From Dolomedes plantarius (taxonomy: Eukaryota > Arthropoda > Arachnida > Araneae > Dolomedidae): a stretch of 64,000 bases of DNA. Positions 1 to 10,678 of the stretch are shown here, piece after piece. The stretch lies in assembly GCA_907164885.2 (NCBI GenBank), contig OU015498.1, positions 125,766,227 through 125,830,226 on the forward strand. Direction: 5' to 3'. How positions within the stretch are numbered: the stretch's first letter is position 1; every line of letters starts with the position of its first letter. The notes below the pieces were generated by a model. That model was given only the letters and a program-made list of their open reading frames with translations, had not been told where the DNA came from and ran no database searches. Both the position numbers and the translations under genes were made by a program.

Positions 1-1
1 A

Positions 2-945
2 AAGGAACATAAATTCGATTATTTACTACAAGCAACTGTACATGGTACTAGAGCATGGGATATAGTAGAGAGCTTTCCTGCAACTGCAGATAATTATGAT
101 AAAGTTATTGAGTGTTTAACAAATAGGTTTGGAAGAGAAGAGTTGTTAATCGAATTTTATGTTCGAGAAATGCTAGGTCTCTTAATAAAAAATGCTACGG
201 TTCAGAAAGGGAGACTAAATATAGCACAATTATATGATAGATTACAATCGTACTTAAGAGCATTAGAATCCATAGGCATGACTGGTGATATGCTGCAATG
301 CTGTTTCCATTAGTAGAATCGTGTATTCCGGAAGAAATTTTAAGAGTTTGGCTGAGGAATGCTCCAATTAGTTCTCAAGATAATTCTTATTTCGATAAGC
401 TAAAACAGCTGTTGACATTCTTGAGAAACGAAATAGAAGGGGAGCAAAGAATTTCTCTAGCAAAATCGGGATTTAAATTGAGTGAAACTAAGTTGTGAAA
501 AGAAATAAAATGTAAAGAAGTTTCGGTTCCCACGGCAAATTATCTCTTTGCTGGTGAGAAAATAACTAGTAGAAACAAAGAAACTAATTGCCTATTTTGT
601 GATAAACATCATGAAACTAATGATTGTTTTACAGCCCCTAAAATGGATCTTAACCAAAAGCATAATCTTATTAAAGATAAAAGGGGACACTTTGTCTGCC
701 TAAAAGTGGGACATCGAGCCAAACAATGCAAGGCACGTGTATGCTGTCTAAATTTTTCGAAAAGACACTGGGTTGTTGTATGCCCCGAATTTACCGTAAA
801 TACGAAGGTTGAAATAAAGGAAAATACTGAGGAAGATAAGAATGTAACTTTAGCTAATTCTGGTAGCACAAAAATTGTGTTTCTTCAAACTTTGCTGGTT
901 AATATTAATGCTAACGGAAAGAAACAAAGAGTATGGGCTCTTTTT
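2..945 (+). pseudogene. Pao gag region with zinc knuckles (DUF1759-like)
   Basis: The first part reads in the frame starting at base 2 and changes frame near 285. The product resembles the gag region of Pao elements, for example LFPLVESCIPEE at about 301. A TGA at 496-498 interrupts it, after which the same frame continues. Cysteine-histidine clusters follow: CLFCDKHHETNDC near 592-630, then CLKVGHRAKQC and CCLNFSKRHWVVVC at about 700-785. These are nucleic-acid-binding knuckles expected just before the protease. The family role is packaging of element RNA into virus-like particles. This copy is non-functional because of the shift and the stop. Confidence 0.85.
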
Positions 946-1284
946 GATACTGGTTCGCAGCGTTCATATATATTAAAAGACACTGTCGAAAGAATGGGAT
1001 GTAGACCAGTAGGATCTGAAACATTAGTACACTCACTTTTTGGCGGAGTTACCTCGAAGAAAGAAGTTCACAAATGTTATAGTTTGCGTATTAGTAGCAT
1101 TGATAACAGTTATTCTTGTAATATTCAACTATTGGATCAACCAAAAATTTGTGGCTCTATACCAAGTTTGTCTCCAGGACCTTGGATGAAAGAAATAATA
1201 TAGAGAAACATTCGCGTTACAGATTCAGAACGGGAAAATCTGCCAGTAGAAATCCTTATAGGTGCTGATACAGTTGGAAATATT
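900..1284 (+). pseudogene. Retroviral-type aspartic protease (Peptidase A17-like)
   Basis: The segment LFDTGSQRSYI at about 940-972 has the D-T/S-G active site of retropepsins, and upstream VWA fits the usual strand before it. Downstream, beyond a TAG at 1201-1203, the same frame continues with ILIGADTVGNIL, typical of the C-terminal part of Pao proteases. It would cleave the gag-pol polyprotein. The stop falls between the two halves, so no complete protease is encoded. Confidence 0.85.
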
Positions 1285-2486
1285 TTGACTGGAAAACTTC
1301 AGAAATTAGATAGTGGCCTCATAGCTGTGCACACTTTGCTAGGATGGGTAATCATGGGCAAGATAAATGACTGTATCTCAACTAGAAATACTTCAACCAT
1401 GATAACATCGATGCTGGTCCATAGCAATAATTTAGAAAACTTGTGGAAATTAGAAGCGTTGGGTATAACAAACCCCAGTGAGAACAAGTCTTGTCAAGAA
1501 TTAGAAAATGCTGTACGTGATCATTTCCATAAGACTTTGAAGAGTGATAATGAAAATAGATATGAAGTAAGCTTACCGTGGATCAGTGACCGTGGAGATT
1601 TGCCAAGCAATAGAGATATATCTGAAAAAAGACTAATTTCTTCCACAAGAAAGTTTAAATCTGAAAATAAGTTAGAAGAGGGTTCCACTACAGAAATTAG
1701 GCCAGTATTTGATGCTTCATGTAAGCCGAAGAACTTTCTGTCTTTAAATGATTGCTTGGCTAAAGGACCAAATCGGCTAGAGTTGATACCAATGATATTA
1801 CTAAATTTTAGAGAAAGGAAAATAGGAATTATCTCAGACATAAAAAGGGCTTTCCTACAAGTATCTGTAACCGAAGATGACCGAGATGTTTTGCGATTCC
1901 TCTGGTGGAATGATCCAGAACAAAGACAGATTAATGAATTTCGTCATCGTCGGGTGATCTTTGGTTTGAACTGTAGTCCTTTTCTGTTAGAAGCAGTGAT
2001 CGACTTTCATTTAAGCCAATATGGGCCTCCGCACAAATGTATTGTGAGAAGCTACGCTCATCATTCTACGTAGATAATTGTGTGACTTCGGTTGATTCAA
2101 TAGAAGAGGCAGAACTATTCAGAGCAAGGGCCACTGAAATAATGGCTGAAGCTAGTTTCGATTTAAGACGATGGCACCGGTCTGCCATCCGGTCTGCCGG
2201 TACTCAGCCTGTGAAAGTGATGGGGCTCAAGTGCGATAAACATGAAGACACATTCTCTTGTGACGTTCTCTCTATAAGTTTGGGAGACCTGACTGTGTCA
2301 AGACGGAACATGTTATCAATTACGCAAAAGGTGTTCGATCCCGTAGGCTTTAGTTGTCCTGTCACCCTCCTTCCAAAATTATATTTACAGAAGAGTTGGG
2401 AAAAGAAATTCAGTTGGGACTCTGAACTTCCTGCCGATATTAAGAAATTTTTAAAATGGGTGAGTGAATTGCCTTTGTTGTCCTAG
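1285..2486 (+). pseudogene. Pao reverse transcriptase
   Basis: RT fingers and palm are recognisable: RPVFDAS at about 1700, LNDCLAKGPN at about 1745, then IGIISDIKRAFLQV around 1826 with the first catalytic aspartate, and FGLNCSPFLL around 1970. The second catalytic box reads FYVDNC at about 2064, the normal Pao form of YxDD. A frameshift near 2050 separates the two boxes and the ORF ends with TAG at 2484-2486. It is known to synthesise cDNA in the element's particle. This copy is dead, but both catalytic boxes are preserved. Confidence 0.9.
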
Positions 2487-2519
2487 GTAAAGATTCCTAG
2501 ACAAGCAACAATGGATAAC

Positions 2520-2929
2520 TGCTCCTCTTACAGCCTGCATGTTTTTGTGATGCTTCAAAGAATGCATTTTCAACCGCTGCTTATTTAAGATGTGAGAACG
2601 AGAAACAAGTAAAAGTACAACTACTTCAGGCTAAATCTAGAGTTACTCCATTGAAAGGGTCCACAATTCCCAGACTTGAATTATTAGCTTGTTGTATTGG
2701 TGCTAGATTGTTTTCTTTCGTCAAAGAAAAACTTCACATTGAAATCTCAAAAGAATACTTTTGGACAGCTTCGTCAACTGTTCTTTGCTGGATTAAGAAG
2801 AATGAAACATGGGGAACATTTGTCAATAATAGGGTGAAAGAAATCCGACGTCTCACCGAGCCCGAAAATTGGCATCATATTCATGGACAGCTAACCCAGC
2901 TGACCTTCCCTCGAGAGGATGCTCTGTAA
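2520..2929 (+). pseudogene. Pao RNase H domain
   Basis: After a one-base shift near 2543 the sequence reads FCDASKNAFSTAAYLRCE, the first catalytic aspartate region of Pao RNase H. It continues with TIPRLELLACCIGARL at about 2660 and TVLCWIKK at about 2790. Further indels near 2890-2940 disrupt the PADLPSRG-type segment. The family role is removal of RNA from the RNA-cDNA hybrid during reverse transcription. Confidence 0.85.
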
Positions 2930-3569
2930 CATAATTGATAGAATCGAGATGGAAGGACCACTTTGGCTGACAAAACCTGAAGATGATTGGCCAAAATCTA
3001 ACCCCATTGAGAATGAAACTGAAATAACTGCCGAAATGAGAAAAACTGTAATAACATCATTCAATTGCAGCAATGTTTCGAATTCCTGGATTACAGCCAA
3101 CTTTTCAAGCTATAGTAAGATACTAAGAATGGTAGTCTGGATGAATAGATTCATTCATAACGCTCGGAACATCCGCAAAGAGAGGGAAATTGGAGAATTA
3201 AAGGTGACTGAACTATCTGCTGCAGAGAAAATTATAAGATTAGTGCAACAAGAAATCTTTAATCCTGAAGATATCAAGAAGTTGAAGTCGATTTCTGTGT
3301 TTAAAGATGAAGAAGACTTACTTAGAGTAAGGACCAAACTTGCCGAAAGGAAAGATGAAAGGGATTTTATTTATCTTCTGCTTCTGCCGAACAAACACAA
3401 GCTTGTACGTTGTTTAATCCAAGATGTTCATTTAAAAATGATGCATGCTGGCATAAATATTCTAATGTCTAAATTAAGACAAACTTTTTGGATACTGAAA
3501 GCAAGGAAAACAATTCGGAAAGTAATTTCGAACTGCCTTAGATGCAAGAGGTCCGAAACAAAAGATTAG
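2919..3569 (+). pseudogene. Pao integrase N-terminal zinc-binding region
   Basis: This 216-codon open stretch contains the linker after RNase H and then HAGINILMSKLRQTFWI and NCLRCKR near 3450-3550, the HHCC finger that precedes retroviral integrases. It ends at a TAG at 3567-3569. Codon content matches the flanking pieces, so it belongs to the same element. Confidence 0.85.
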
Positions 3570-3581
3570 AGAGTACTCCAG

Positions 3582-4190
3582 TTGCTCTACCTGAAAACAG
3601 TCCGAGATGCATCTGTGTTTAAAATCACAGGAGTGGATCTAGCTGGACCACTTATCTTAAGAGGGCGAGAGAAGGCATGGATTATCCTATTTACCTGCGC
3701 TGTATACAGAGCTATACACTTGGAACTGATCATGTCTCTTTCGACTCAAAGTTTTTTACTCGGTTTTCGCAGATTTATTGCCAGAAGGGGACGACCAAAA
3801 ATTATTTACAGTGACAATGGAAGTAATATCACAGGGGCTAACAATCTCTTGAACTGTATGCAATTGGACTGGAAAGCAATTGAGGTTGAAGCATCCGTCA
3901 ATAGAATTCAATGGTACTTTAATCCGCCTGCTGCTCCCTGGTGGGGAGAATTTTGAGAGAGAATGATTCAGATGGTCAAAAGGCTTCTACGTCGAGTTTT
4001 GGGACAATCATCATTACATTATGAAGAATTAATGACTGTACTATATGACTGTGAAGCAATAGTAAATTCCAGACCTCTAACATATGTTTCAGAGGATTCA
4101 GATTCCCTCATTCCTTTGACTCCCGAAACGTTTTTAGGTGAGAACATTGAAGTGGGCGTACCAGATTTGGATAATATTGATAAAAGGTAA
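3582..4190 (+). pseudogene. Pao integrase catalytic core
   Basis: DDE integrase signatures are visible: GVDLAGPL at about 3632 with the first aspartate, IYSDNGSN at about 3805 with the second, and PPAAPWWGEF then ERM at about 3925-3970 with the glutamate. A TGA at 3954-3956 sits inside the last motif. Reading continues in frame through MVKRLLRRVLG and NSRPLTY to 4190. The domain would insert element cDNA into the chromosome. Confidence 0.88.
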
Positions 4191-4566
4191 TCTCAATAAA
4201 AGGTTACGACAACAACAATTGAGGGACACTCTTCGAAGACGATTTAGAAGCGAGTATCTAAGTCAACTAGTTCAACGCCCTTCGAAAGTTGAAAGGGGTT
4301 GTGATGTGAAAGATGGGGATGTTGTTCTCATCGAAAATGAAGGAAAGCGAAGAATATTGTGGCCAATGGCCAGAGTGATTAAAGTGTATCCAGGTAAAGA
4401 TGGCAATATCAGAGTGGTTCGTCTTAAAATAACTTCTGGGGAAATGGCTCGACCCATTCAAAGAATTTTTCCTCTTGAAATGTCCTCTCCACTCGATTCT
4501 AAAACAGATGAACAGGAAAATTCTACTGATATAACGGGTCTCGTCCCTGATTTTCCTGATTTTTAG
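4138..4566 (+). pseudogene. Pao integrase C-terminal domain (DUF5641-like)
   Basis: After a frame change near 4190 the sequence reads a basic stretch, then GDVVLIENEG, WPMARVIKVYPGKDG and VRVVRLK-like text, ending RPIQRIFPLEM. This SH3-like C-terminal domain is characteristic of BEL/Pao integrases. It ends at TAG 4564-4566, the natural end of the polyprotein. Confidence 0.85.
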
Positions 4567-4686
4567 GGTTATAGGAATTTAGCCTTTGTGGTTATATGTT
4601 TCTGCAAGTTTCAACACAGAAATAGTAAAAGGTACATATTCCCATCTTCTATTACCACGTTAGTTTTTAGTGATGACATCAAAAGC

Positions 4687-4697
4687 GTGGGGGAGAA
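4687..4697 (+). promoter_or_regulatory. Candidate polypurine tract before the 3' LTR
   Basis: The run gtgggggagaa lies 120 bases after the end of the integrase ORF, where LTR elements keep the plus-strand primer. The expected TGT start of an LTR does not follow cleanly, so LTR limits remain unproven. Confidence 0.45.
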
Positions 4698-4916
4698 TTA
4701 AAAACACTAAATTAATTTTGGAAAGCAAAAATAACATGATTTTACAATAAAATGTAGAAGTGACCTCAATTCAAGTTACGAAGGAGTTAAACAAGATTTT
4801 AAAAATTTAAAAATTTGATTGGCTCTTGTAAAGCAGTCTTATAAAAATTGGGGGTAGTCTTATTATTCAGGAAAAATTATTATTTCTTTCTTATTTATTA
4901 AACCTCTTAAAATATG

Positions 4917-5060
4917 ATGATTCATCAAACATTTATAAAAAATTAATGATTTATCAAATATCATTGCATATCAAATCATTGCATATCAAATATCAATCAT
5001 TGCATATGAAATATCTATTAAAATGCAATGATTTATCAAACATCTATTAAATTATAATGA
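4917..5060. repeat. Short imperfect AT-rich repeats
   Basis: Units containing atcattgcatatcaaa and aatgatttatcaaa recur five or six times with changes. They lie in the presumed 3' LTR or just downstream of it. Confidence 0.6.
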
Positions 5061-5114
5061 TTTAACAACTGGGTATTAAATATTTGCTTTTACACTGTGT
5101 TATAAATAGAGAAG

Positions 5115-5265
5115 GGCGATGATCGGATGTCTAGTGTGTTAAAGATCAGTTCTAGAGTCTATGGATTTGAGTCTTACTGTTGGCATGGATGTTGGAAGAC
5201 GTTCAGATGTGGCTTTAAACTATAATTCCGGTCTAATTAACCCTTGTATAGCAAAAGTTGACCCT
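5115..5265 (+). mobile_element. SINE-B copy 1, degenerate tRNA-derived SINE
   Basis: It aligns colinearly with 24654-24821: agagtctatggatttgagtc against agagtctgtgggttcgagtc, later ggctttaaact against ggctttaagccg, and cttgtatagcaaaagttgacc against cgtgtagcaaaaaattgacc (ends approximate). The B-box equivalent is mutated here. Its relation to the BEL 3' LTR is unclear: it may lie in it or beyond it. Confidence 0.6.
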
Positions 5266-5506
5266 AGAGCTCTCATCCAAGCTCGAGATTAGAGAATTTT
5301 TTGGGGGGAATCAGTTTTTTATAAATCGATACAATATAATGAACAGTTCAAGTAAATACTATTACATTAAAATACAGTAATGGAAAATTCTGCTTAGAAA
5401 TACTATATTACAACATTAAACAGTCTCTTTTTCTACACAAAATATCACCTATAATACATTTCTTTTACGACTATAACAATAGCTTTCCCTGCAATATATC
5501 TGTTAA

Positions 5507-7101
5507 AGGGATGGTGGACATTATAAAGCAGTTTTTGAAATTTTTACCTCCGAGATATGAAATTTTGCATATATATTCATTAAAGTATAACTATATCCAA
5601 CATCTTATAAAATTTTATAAGTATTTAAAATTTTATATTTTATACCTTAAAAATGAAAATTGTTATTAAGTTTTTTAAAATGCTCCTTGCGATCCAATTT
5701 TTAATACCCGCCCCTTAATTTTGTATTATATTGCTTATAAATACATCTTAAACAGAGTTATGTATAATTTTGCGCTTTCGTTGAATAGTTAATTTTTAGG
5801 AAATATTTTTATGCTTCAACTATGAATTTTCGTGAAATTTTTGTACTTTTGTACACTTAAGTTAAACTTCGATAATGATGTTGAAACCTGAAATGGATAC
5901 ATAACTTTACTTTAACATATAACAGGAGTTGTTGTGAAGGATCCACAATTTGGACATTTTGAACTCCTTCCAACGTTATAGCCATTTTGTTCTTCCAACA
6001 CGATTACGGGGCATAAAACGGCCATATTGGAACTGCACCAATTTTCCAAGAAACATCACCCCTCCTGAATTCCTCAGGACGCGGGAAAGAAATTCCAGGA
6101 AATTCAACGAACTTCCAATTTTCTTGGAAATAAGCGTACCACGTGGGTCAACCATGGGAATGTCAGAGCATCCTGCCCTCGAATAAAAAACTCGAAGAGG
6201 CAATAAATTTACGTGAATAACTAACCTGGGGAGGGGTTATGATAAAGATTGGGGGAGCCCCGAGTGTGGGAGAAAACGACGTTCGGAGAGAGAGCGAGGG
6301 AGCGATTGGAGGTAGCGAGCTGCAAGAGAGCCTGGGAAGGAAAGACGCCCCCGTAAAATGGCGAGATACCCGTCTTCAACCGCCAGCGCCGAATCCTGTT
6401 GCATCCGCCAGTGAAGAGCCACATGAATTTCTACCCGATGCCTAAAGCCTCCTCCTGTAGAAATGCCCTCAACGATGCCACGCTCTGCTGTTTTCATCAA
6501 ACTCCCCAGGTTGGTCATAAATTCCCCCTCTAAATAGTGCTCATGCCTTCTGAGAGATTGCGAGACTTTTATTTCACTCGACCCGTAATGGTTATGCCGC
6601 AGGAAGCGGATGAAGTATGCCCTAATTCGGTTAAAAATATGTATAGCCAAGATCTTAAATATAATATGTAAACCCGACCTTTTCTTGTAATATATTGTAT
6701 AATAAATGTTGTTATTTTTATTTATAAACGCATAGTTCCCTTTGGAGTTCACCTCCCTATATTTACACAACGCAAAGGGGTATCTCTGGTACCCCTCTTA
6801 ACAGGAGTCTTTGTTATACATTTGATAAAATTTCGTCAAAAATTGCGAAGCAAGGAGCATTTTAAAGATTTGCAAATCTGGAAATTACTCATTTTCATAA
6901 AAAACCCTTTAAAAGATATTTTTTTTCACCTACCTTTAATATTTACTTCTCTAAAGCCACCAAGTTTTCATTTCACTTTTCATTACATATTTTAAACGCA
7001 TTTTATTCCAATATTTACATATTTAAAAAATATTAATACACCCCAAAAATTTTGTTCGATTTTTTGTTCGATTTTTGGTAGTTTGAAAGTTTACCTTCCC
7101 C
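5507..7101. mobile_element. Possible TTAA-type DNA element surrounding the solo LTR
   Basis: TTAA at 5503-5506 is followed by agggatggtggaca, and TTAA at 7102-7105 is preceded by the inverted, imperfect counterpart (reverse strand ggggaaggtaaac). A second inverted match, aaaatgctccttgc at about 5678 and its complement at about 6851, sits inside. Removing the solo LTR leaves about 0.7 kb with no coding potential. The termini are only weakly similar, so this is tentative. Confidence 0.35.
5930..6803. mobile_element. Solo LTR, 874 bp, with 5-bp TSD
   Basis: The segment starts tgttgtgaagg and ends cctcttaaca, so the ends form the TG...CA inverted repeat of LTRs. It is flanked by identical 5-bp duplications, ggagt, at 5925-5929 and 6804-6808. 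It is more GC-rich than its surroundings. An aataaatg signal near 6699 suggests plus-strand orientation. No internal region or second LTR is present, as expected after LTR-LTR recombination. BEL/Pao and Gypsy both make 5-bp duplications, so the superfamily is open. Confidence 0.8.
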
Positions 7102-7379
7102 TTAAAGTATTTTATTTTGTTTAATGTTTCGGGCAGCTTATTCAACGTATTTCTATGTGGAACAGTTTTATTGCGAAATAATACTAAATTATAACGTTAA
7201 AATATTTCATTTTCATTAATAAAATCGAATGGAACAAAAATTACATATCTTTTTTTAATCTTTAGTAAGTAAAGAATTGAAAATACCTTTATATACCTAA
7301 CAAAATACAAAATGTTTTTTCCTAAAAATCTTCCCATAAATTTGAGGTGCGTCTTATCGTCATACGGAATGCATTTCAA

Positions 7380-7460
7380 CATTGAAGTTATTCATTTATA
7401 TTTTATTCACTCATTTATATTCATTTATATTCATTTATTTATATTCATTTATTTTTCCCT
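7380..7460. repeat. Imperfect minisatellite of attcatttat units
   Basis: The unit attcatttatatt recurs several times head to tail. The rest of 6809-8000 is AT-rich and I see nothing else in it. Confidence 0.6.
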
Positions 7461-8004
7461 ACTTATGCTTCCATCACAATAGTGATGCCTAGAAAATCTC
7501 ATGCAGTCTTCTAAAAAAATAAAGAAAATCATACACCATGAGATTTTGTATTATTAAATTTTCTACTGCAATAGTTTCAGATCGTAGTAATTTTAAAAGT
7601 ACTTTTGATTTCAACTCTTCAGATTAACAGAAAAAAATCGAACATTCTTTAGCGTCATTATGTTTTGTTTTTCTGGGAAACTATAAAAGAAAATATTGAT
7701 CAGTGCAAATTTCTACCAGGAGTTGGCGTCTGCGCGAAAAAAATTCTAAAGCTCTTGATTAAAACAACGAAGGAATGTTTTTCTTCAAGTATAAATAAAT
7801 TTTTTTTTCTAGTGTCTAATATTTTAATGCTGCAGAGAGTCAGAAGGAATTTCCTACCGCATAGATCATAGAAGAAATACAATGTGTATATTAGAATCTA
7901 TACCATTCACATAAGTCTGAAAACAAGCTAAATACTAAGAAGGAGAGTACTACATAAAAACAGTCTATAATTGAAAAAAAAATGAAACTGTTGTCTTAAG
8001 TTAA

Positions 8005-9406
8005 GGCTGCTGTGTACAAATCGTATTTGATTCGCTCACCGTAATGTTAACCTATGGAGAAAATTTGTCCAAGGATTGCCGATTTGGATTGAAAGATTTT
8101 TTTTAAATTGTACTCCATAAGAGAGAAAGAAATTTTACATATTGGGGCATTTTTCTTTTTAAATACAAATATTTTAATATTTAAATTATTCTGGGAAAAT
8201 CGAGCATACTGTGCTTTAACACAAGAAAGACGGGAATGTTTTTCGTACTCAAAAGACTTAGCGCCGTCATATGACGGTCGGAAATCAAATGAAGAATATA
8301 AAATATTTAATGTTTTTTTAAATGGTTAAATGCTTTAAATTTTGAACCATTTAACACCAATATATAATAAATTAGTATATATTTAGATATATTTTTAACA
8401 TGTTTTTATTAACTCGCTTTCTTGTTTGTTTGTTTGTGTGTGTGTTTGTCCGGTACAAATCTTGCAATCGATTTTTAACTAATTTTCCGACTAGCTAGGC
8501 ATTTGAAACTTTTAGAATAGATCAAAAAACGATGACAATGCGTTATTTTAATACTTTTAGCCATATTTAAGCACAATTGAATTCAATTTCAGTTAATTTG
8601 GTTTAGAAGACTGGAGCAGCCATCTATCACCGAGAACGAACAGTTAAACGCAAGTTAACTTGCAATTAACTTCATTTTTTTTCAAGTTGACGGGATAATT
8701 CATGAAAAAAATTTCAAAAGGTATTTATTAATGGATAGAATTGTCAAGTTTATATGATTCAACAGAAAATTTAAAAACATGGTATATAAAAAGTTCTTTT
8801 TATCTTGTAATTATGGAGGTATGCCGAGCTGACAACCTGGTATGGTTTTTCCCGAAAAATATATGCATGGTGTGTGCAGTCCCTATTTTTCAACACCAAT
8901 ATTTCCGAAGAGCAATCTACGGAAGTTATTTTCAAAAGGGGATAAGAGGAAAAGTAACCAACATTTTTCCGGTATTTTAAATATTTCTGCCTGTTTTCTA
9001 TATTGCCGTCAAATCGACGGTTTTCAGTCTTAGTAGGTATACAACAGATTCCCCCCCCTTTACTATCGAATATAATTTTTTAAATATGTGTGCATATTTC
9101 GCGTAAAATTATAAAAAGACATAAAATTTCAGAAGCCGGAGGACATAAATACAGACATAGCGCTCAATAGTATGTTCGAAACTGTCTTTCGGCAGCCGTC
9201 TTTCTAGTGTTAAACGTTTATAAATTCCTTTGGTAGACGAAATTTATAAAATAAATCCTGTTAAAAGTGGCATAAAAATTCAGGCTTCCTGAAAATACCA
9301 TTTTTATTTGAATATCTGCATTTATGTAGCTGTAAATAGTAAACAAATATTCTCCATAGGTTAACATTGAGAAGAGCGAATCTAATAAGGTTAGTACACA
9401 CCAGCC
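8005..9406 (-). mobile_element. TTAA-flanked MITE (family M1), split by another MITE
   Basis: TTAA at 8001-8004 and 9407-9410 flanks inverted termini: ggctgctgtgtac on the left and, on the reverse strand, ggctggtgtgtac on the right. Similarity extends inward through attcgctc and gttaacctatggagaa. Removing the nested element (8220-9209) leaves about 0.41 kb that matches the complete copy at 17829-18130 in opposite orientation. There is no coding capacity. The TTAA preference suggests mobilisation by a piggyBac or Kolobok transposase. Confidence 0.75.
8220..9209. mobile_element. piggyBac-like MITE (family P1), long copy
   Basis: TTAA lies on both sides (8216-8219, 9210-9213). The termini are cacaagaaagacgg on the left and, read inward on the reverse strand, cactagaaagacggc, close to the CCYTAGAAAGAT style of piggyBac ends. 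Subterminal palindromes gccgtcatatgacgg and ccgtcaaatcgacgg are present. It is about 990 bp against 589 bp for the copy at 12279. The extra 0.4 kb is roughly 8402-8815, so the shorter copy is a deletion derivative or this one carries an insert. Confidence 0.8.
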
Positions 9407-9674
9407 TTAAGACTCCGCCTAAACTATCAGGGACAGTAGATACAACTAGAATTGAACTGGAGGCCATTAAGATGAAATTCCGTGGTGTGCAGATTGTTTA
9501 TCTAGAGATCCATGTACCCAGTACCAGCAGCCACTGAATAATAAAATGGAACAAAACCACATTCTCTTTGGAATTATATAATGCAGATCGTATGGTGGTA
9601 GCACTGTGTATGTATATCCTGATTTTAAAAAAGATTTTGAATTTTTTAAGGAAGAAGAGCATGCAGAATATATA

Positions 9675-10666
9675 CCGGGTGCGTCATAAATTCGTGCAGA
9701 GTTCAAAAATTCGTAATAAAAGAAGTAATGCTCGGAAAAATTTCCTGTTTGCTCCAATAGGATCAGAGGGACATTGGATTTTTTTTCCATCTAAAAAAAG
9801 CATCAAAAAGTAACCGAAAGAGGGCGCTCACACTTCATACTGAGTCGTTTTATGCAAATCAGGCTATCAATAAAACACCTAGCTGGAAATGGATCCGTCA
9901 TTCGAAGCCGGCAGCATTTCTCTACCAGATCGAGCGTTGGTGGTGTTAAACTTTTCTACAAGAATGGTGAATCCCCAACTATTGCACTGCGAAAGTTTCG
10001 CAGAGAGAAAGGACTGAAGGTGCAAAAAAGCGCTATTTCATTGAATAGGATACTGAATTTAGTACGACGTTTTGAGGAAAGGGGAGTTTGGAGGATCGTC
10101 CACGAAGTGGCAGACCATCCTTGAACGCGGACCGCGTCCATGTTGTACAAAGTGTTATGGAAGATTTGGCAGCCGAGACATTAACGGGGAGTAGCACGAT
10201 CACCAGACTTGGCCCTGGCAAAAATTTGTTTGTGGGGATACTTAAAGTCTCGTGTGTACCGGCGCTCCCAAACCACTTTGGTGGAACTGAAAAATGCCAT
10301 TCGACAGACAGCCGCTGCCATCGATGGCGACATTCTACACACCGCTGTAATGGGCGTAGCGACACGCCTCACTCGCCTATTACCTTGTGCTGGTGGTAAT
10401 TTTGAATATCTGTCACTTTAAAATAAATGCACGGTCTCATGTTATTGTGATTTGTTTGATTTTCAGTTTGATTTTGCCTGATTTATATAAAAGTCTCAGT
10501 GTGACGTGTGAGCGCCCTCTTTCGGTTACTTTTGGAATTTTTTTTTTTTACATGGAAAAAATTCCAATGTCCTTATTATCCTATTGGTGCAAACAGAAAA
10601 TTTTTCCGAGCATTACTTCTTTTATTACGAATTTTTGAACTTTGCACGAATTTTTGACGCACCCGG
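9675..10666 (+). mobile_element. Internally deleted mariner-like element with about 170-bp TIRs
   Basis: Inverted terminal repeats beginning ccgggtgcgtca run about 170 bp on each side, to about 9843 and from about 10495, with close to 90 percent identity by eye. TA duplications lie at 9673-9674 and 10667-10668. The interior encodes only the two ends of a transposase (see 9910-10420), so the copy is non-autonomous. Such long TIRs are unusual for mariner. Confidence 0.85.
9910..10420 (+). pseudogene. Mariner-type transposase with internal deletion (DUF4817-like HTH plus C-terminus)
   Basis: The N-terminal part contains VKLFYKNGESPTIALRKF and VRRFEE followed by RPRSGRPSL in another frame. This is the DUF4817-type DNA-binding helix-turn-helix of arthropod mariner-like transposases. 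Around 10195 it jumps to SPDLALAKICLWGYLKS and LVELKNAIRQTAAAIDGD, the usual C-terminal end after the last catalytic motif. The first two catalytic aspartates are missing, so the deletion removed the core. At least one frameshift, near 10085, is also present. Confidence 0.85.
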
Positions 10667-10678
10667 TATATCTAAATA

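Larger units (their letters stand above)
1..4699 (+). mobile_element. BEL/Pao LTR retrotransposon, 5'-truncated by the window edge, decayed
   Basis: The sequence shows the domain order of the Pao group in one direction: gag, CCHC knuckles, aspartic protease, reverse transcriptase, RNase H, HHCC integrase zinc finger, integrase core and a C-terminal domain of the DUF5641 type. The reading frame is broken at about 285, 2050, 2543, 2905, 3580 and 4190. In-frame stops lie at 496-498, 1201-1203 and 3954-3956, so it cannot make a polyprotein. The 5' LTR and gag start lie outside the window. A purine-rich tract at 4687-4697 probably marks the start of the 3' LTR, but with no second LTR to compare, the LTR limits cannot be fixed. 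Confidence 0.93.

Noticed and set aside
4700..5290. Full 3' LTR of the BEL/Pao element
   Set aside because: No second LTR in the window, no clear TG start or CA end, and part of the stretch is explained by a SINE-B copy.
6237..6770. 177-codon minus-strand open frame
   Set aside because: It lies wholly inside the solo LTR (5930-6803); openness follows from its GC-richer composition and no protein motif is present.
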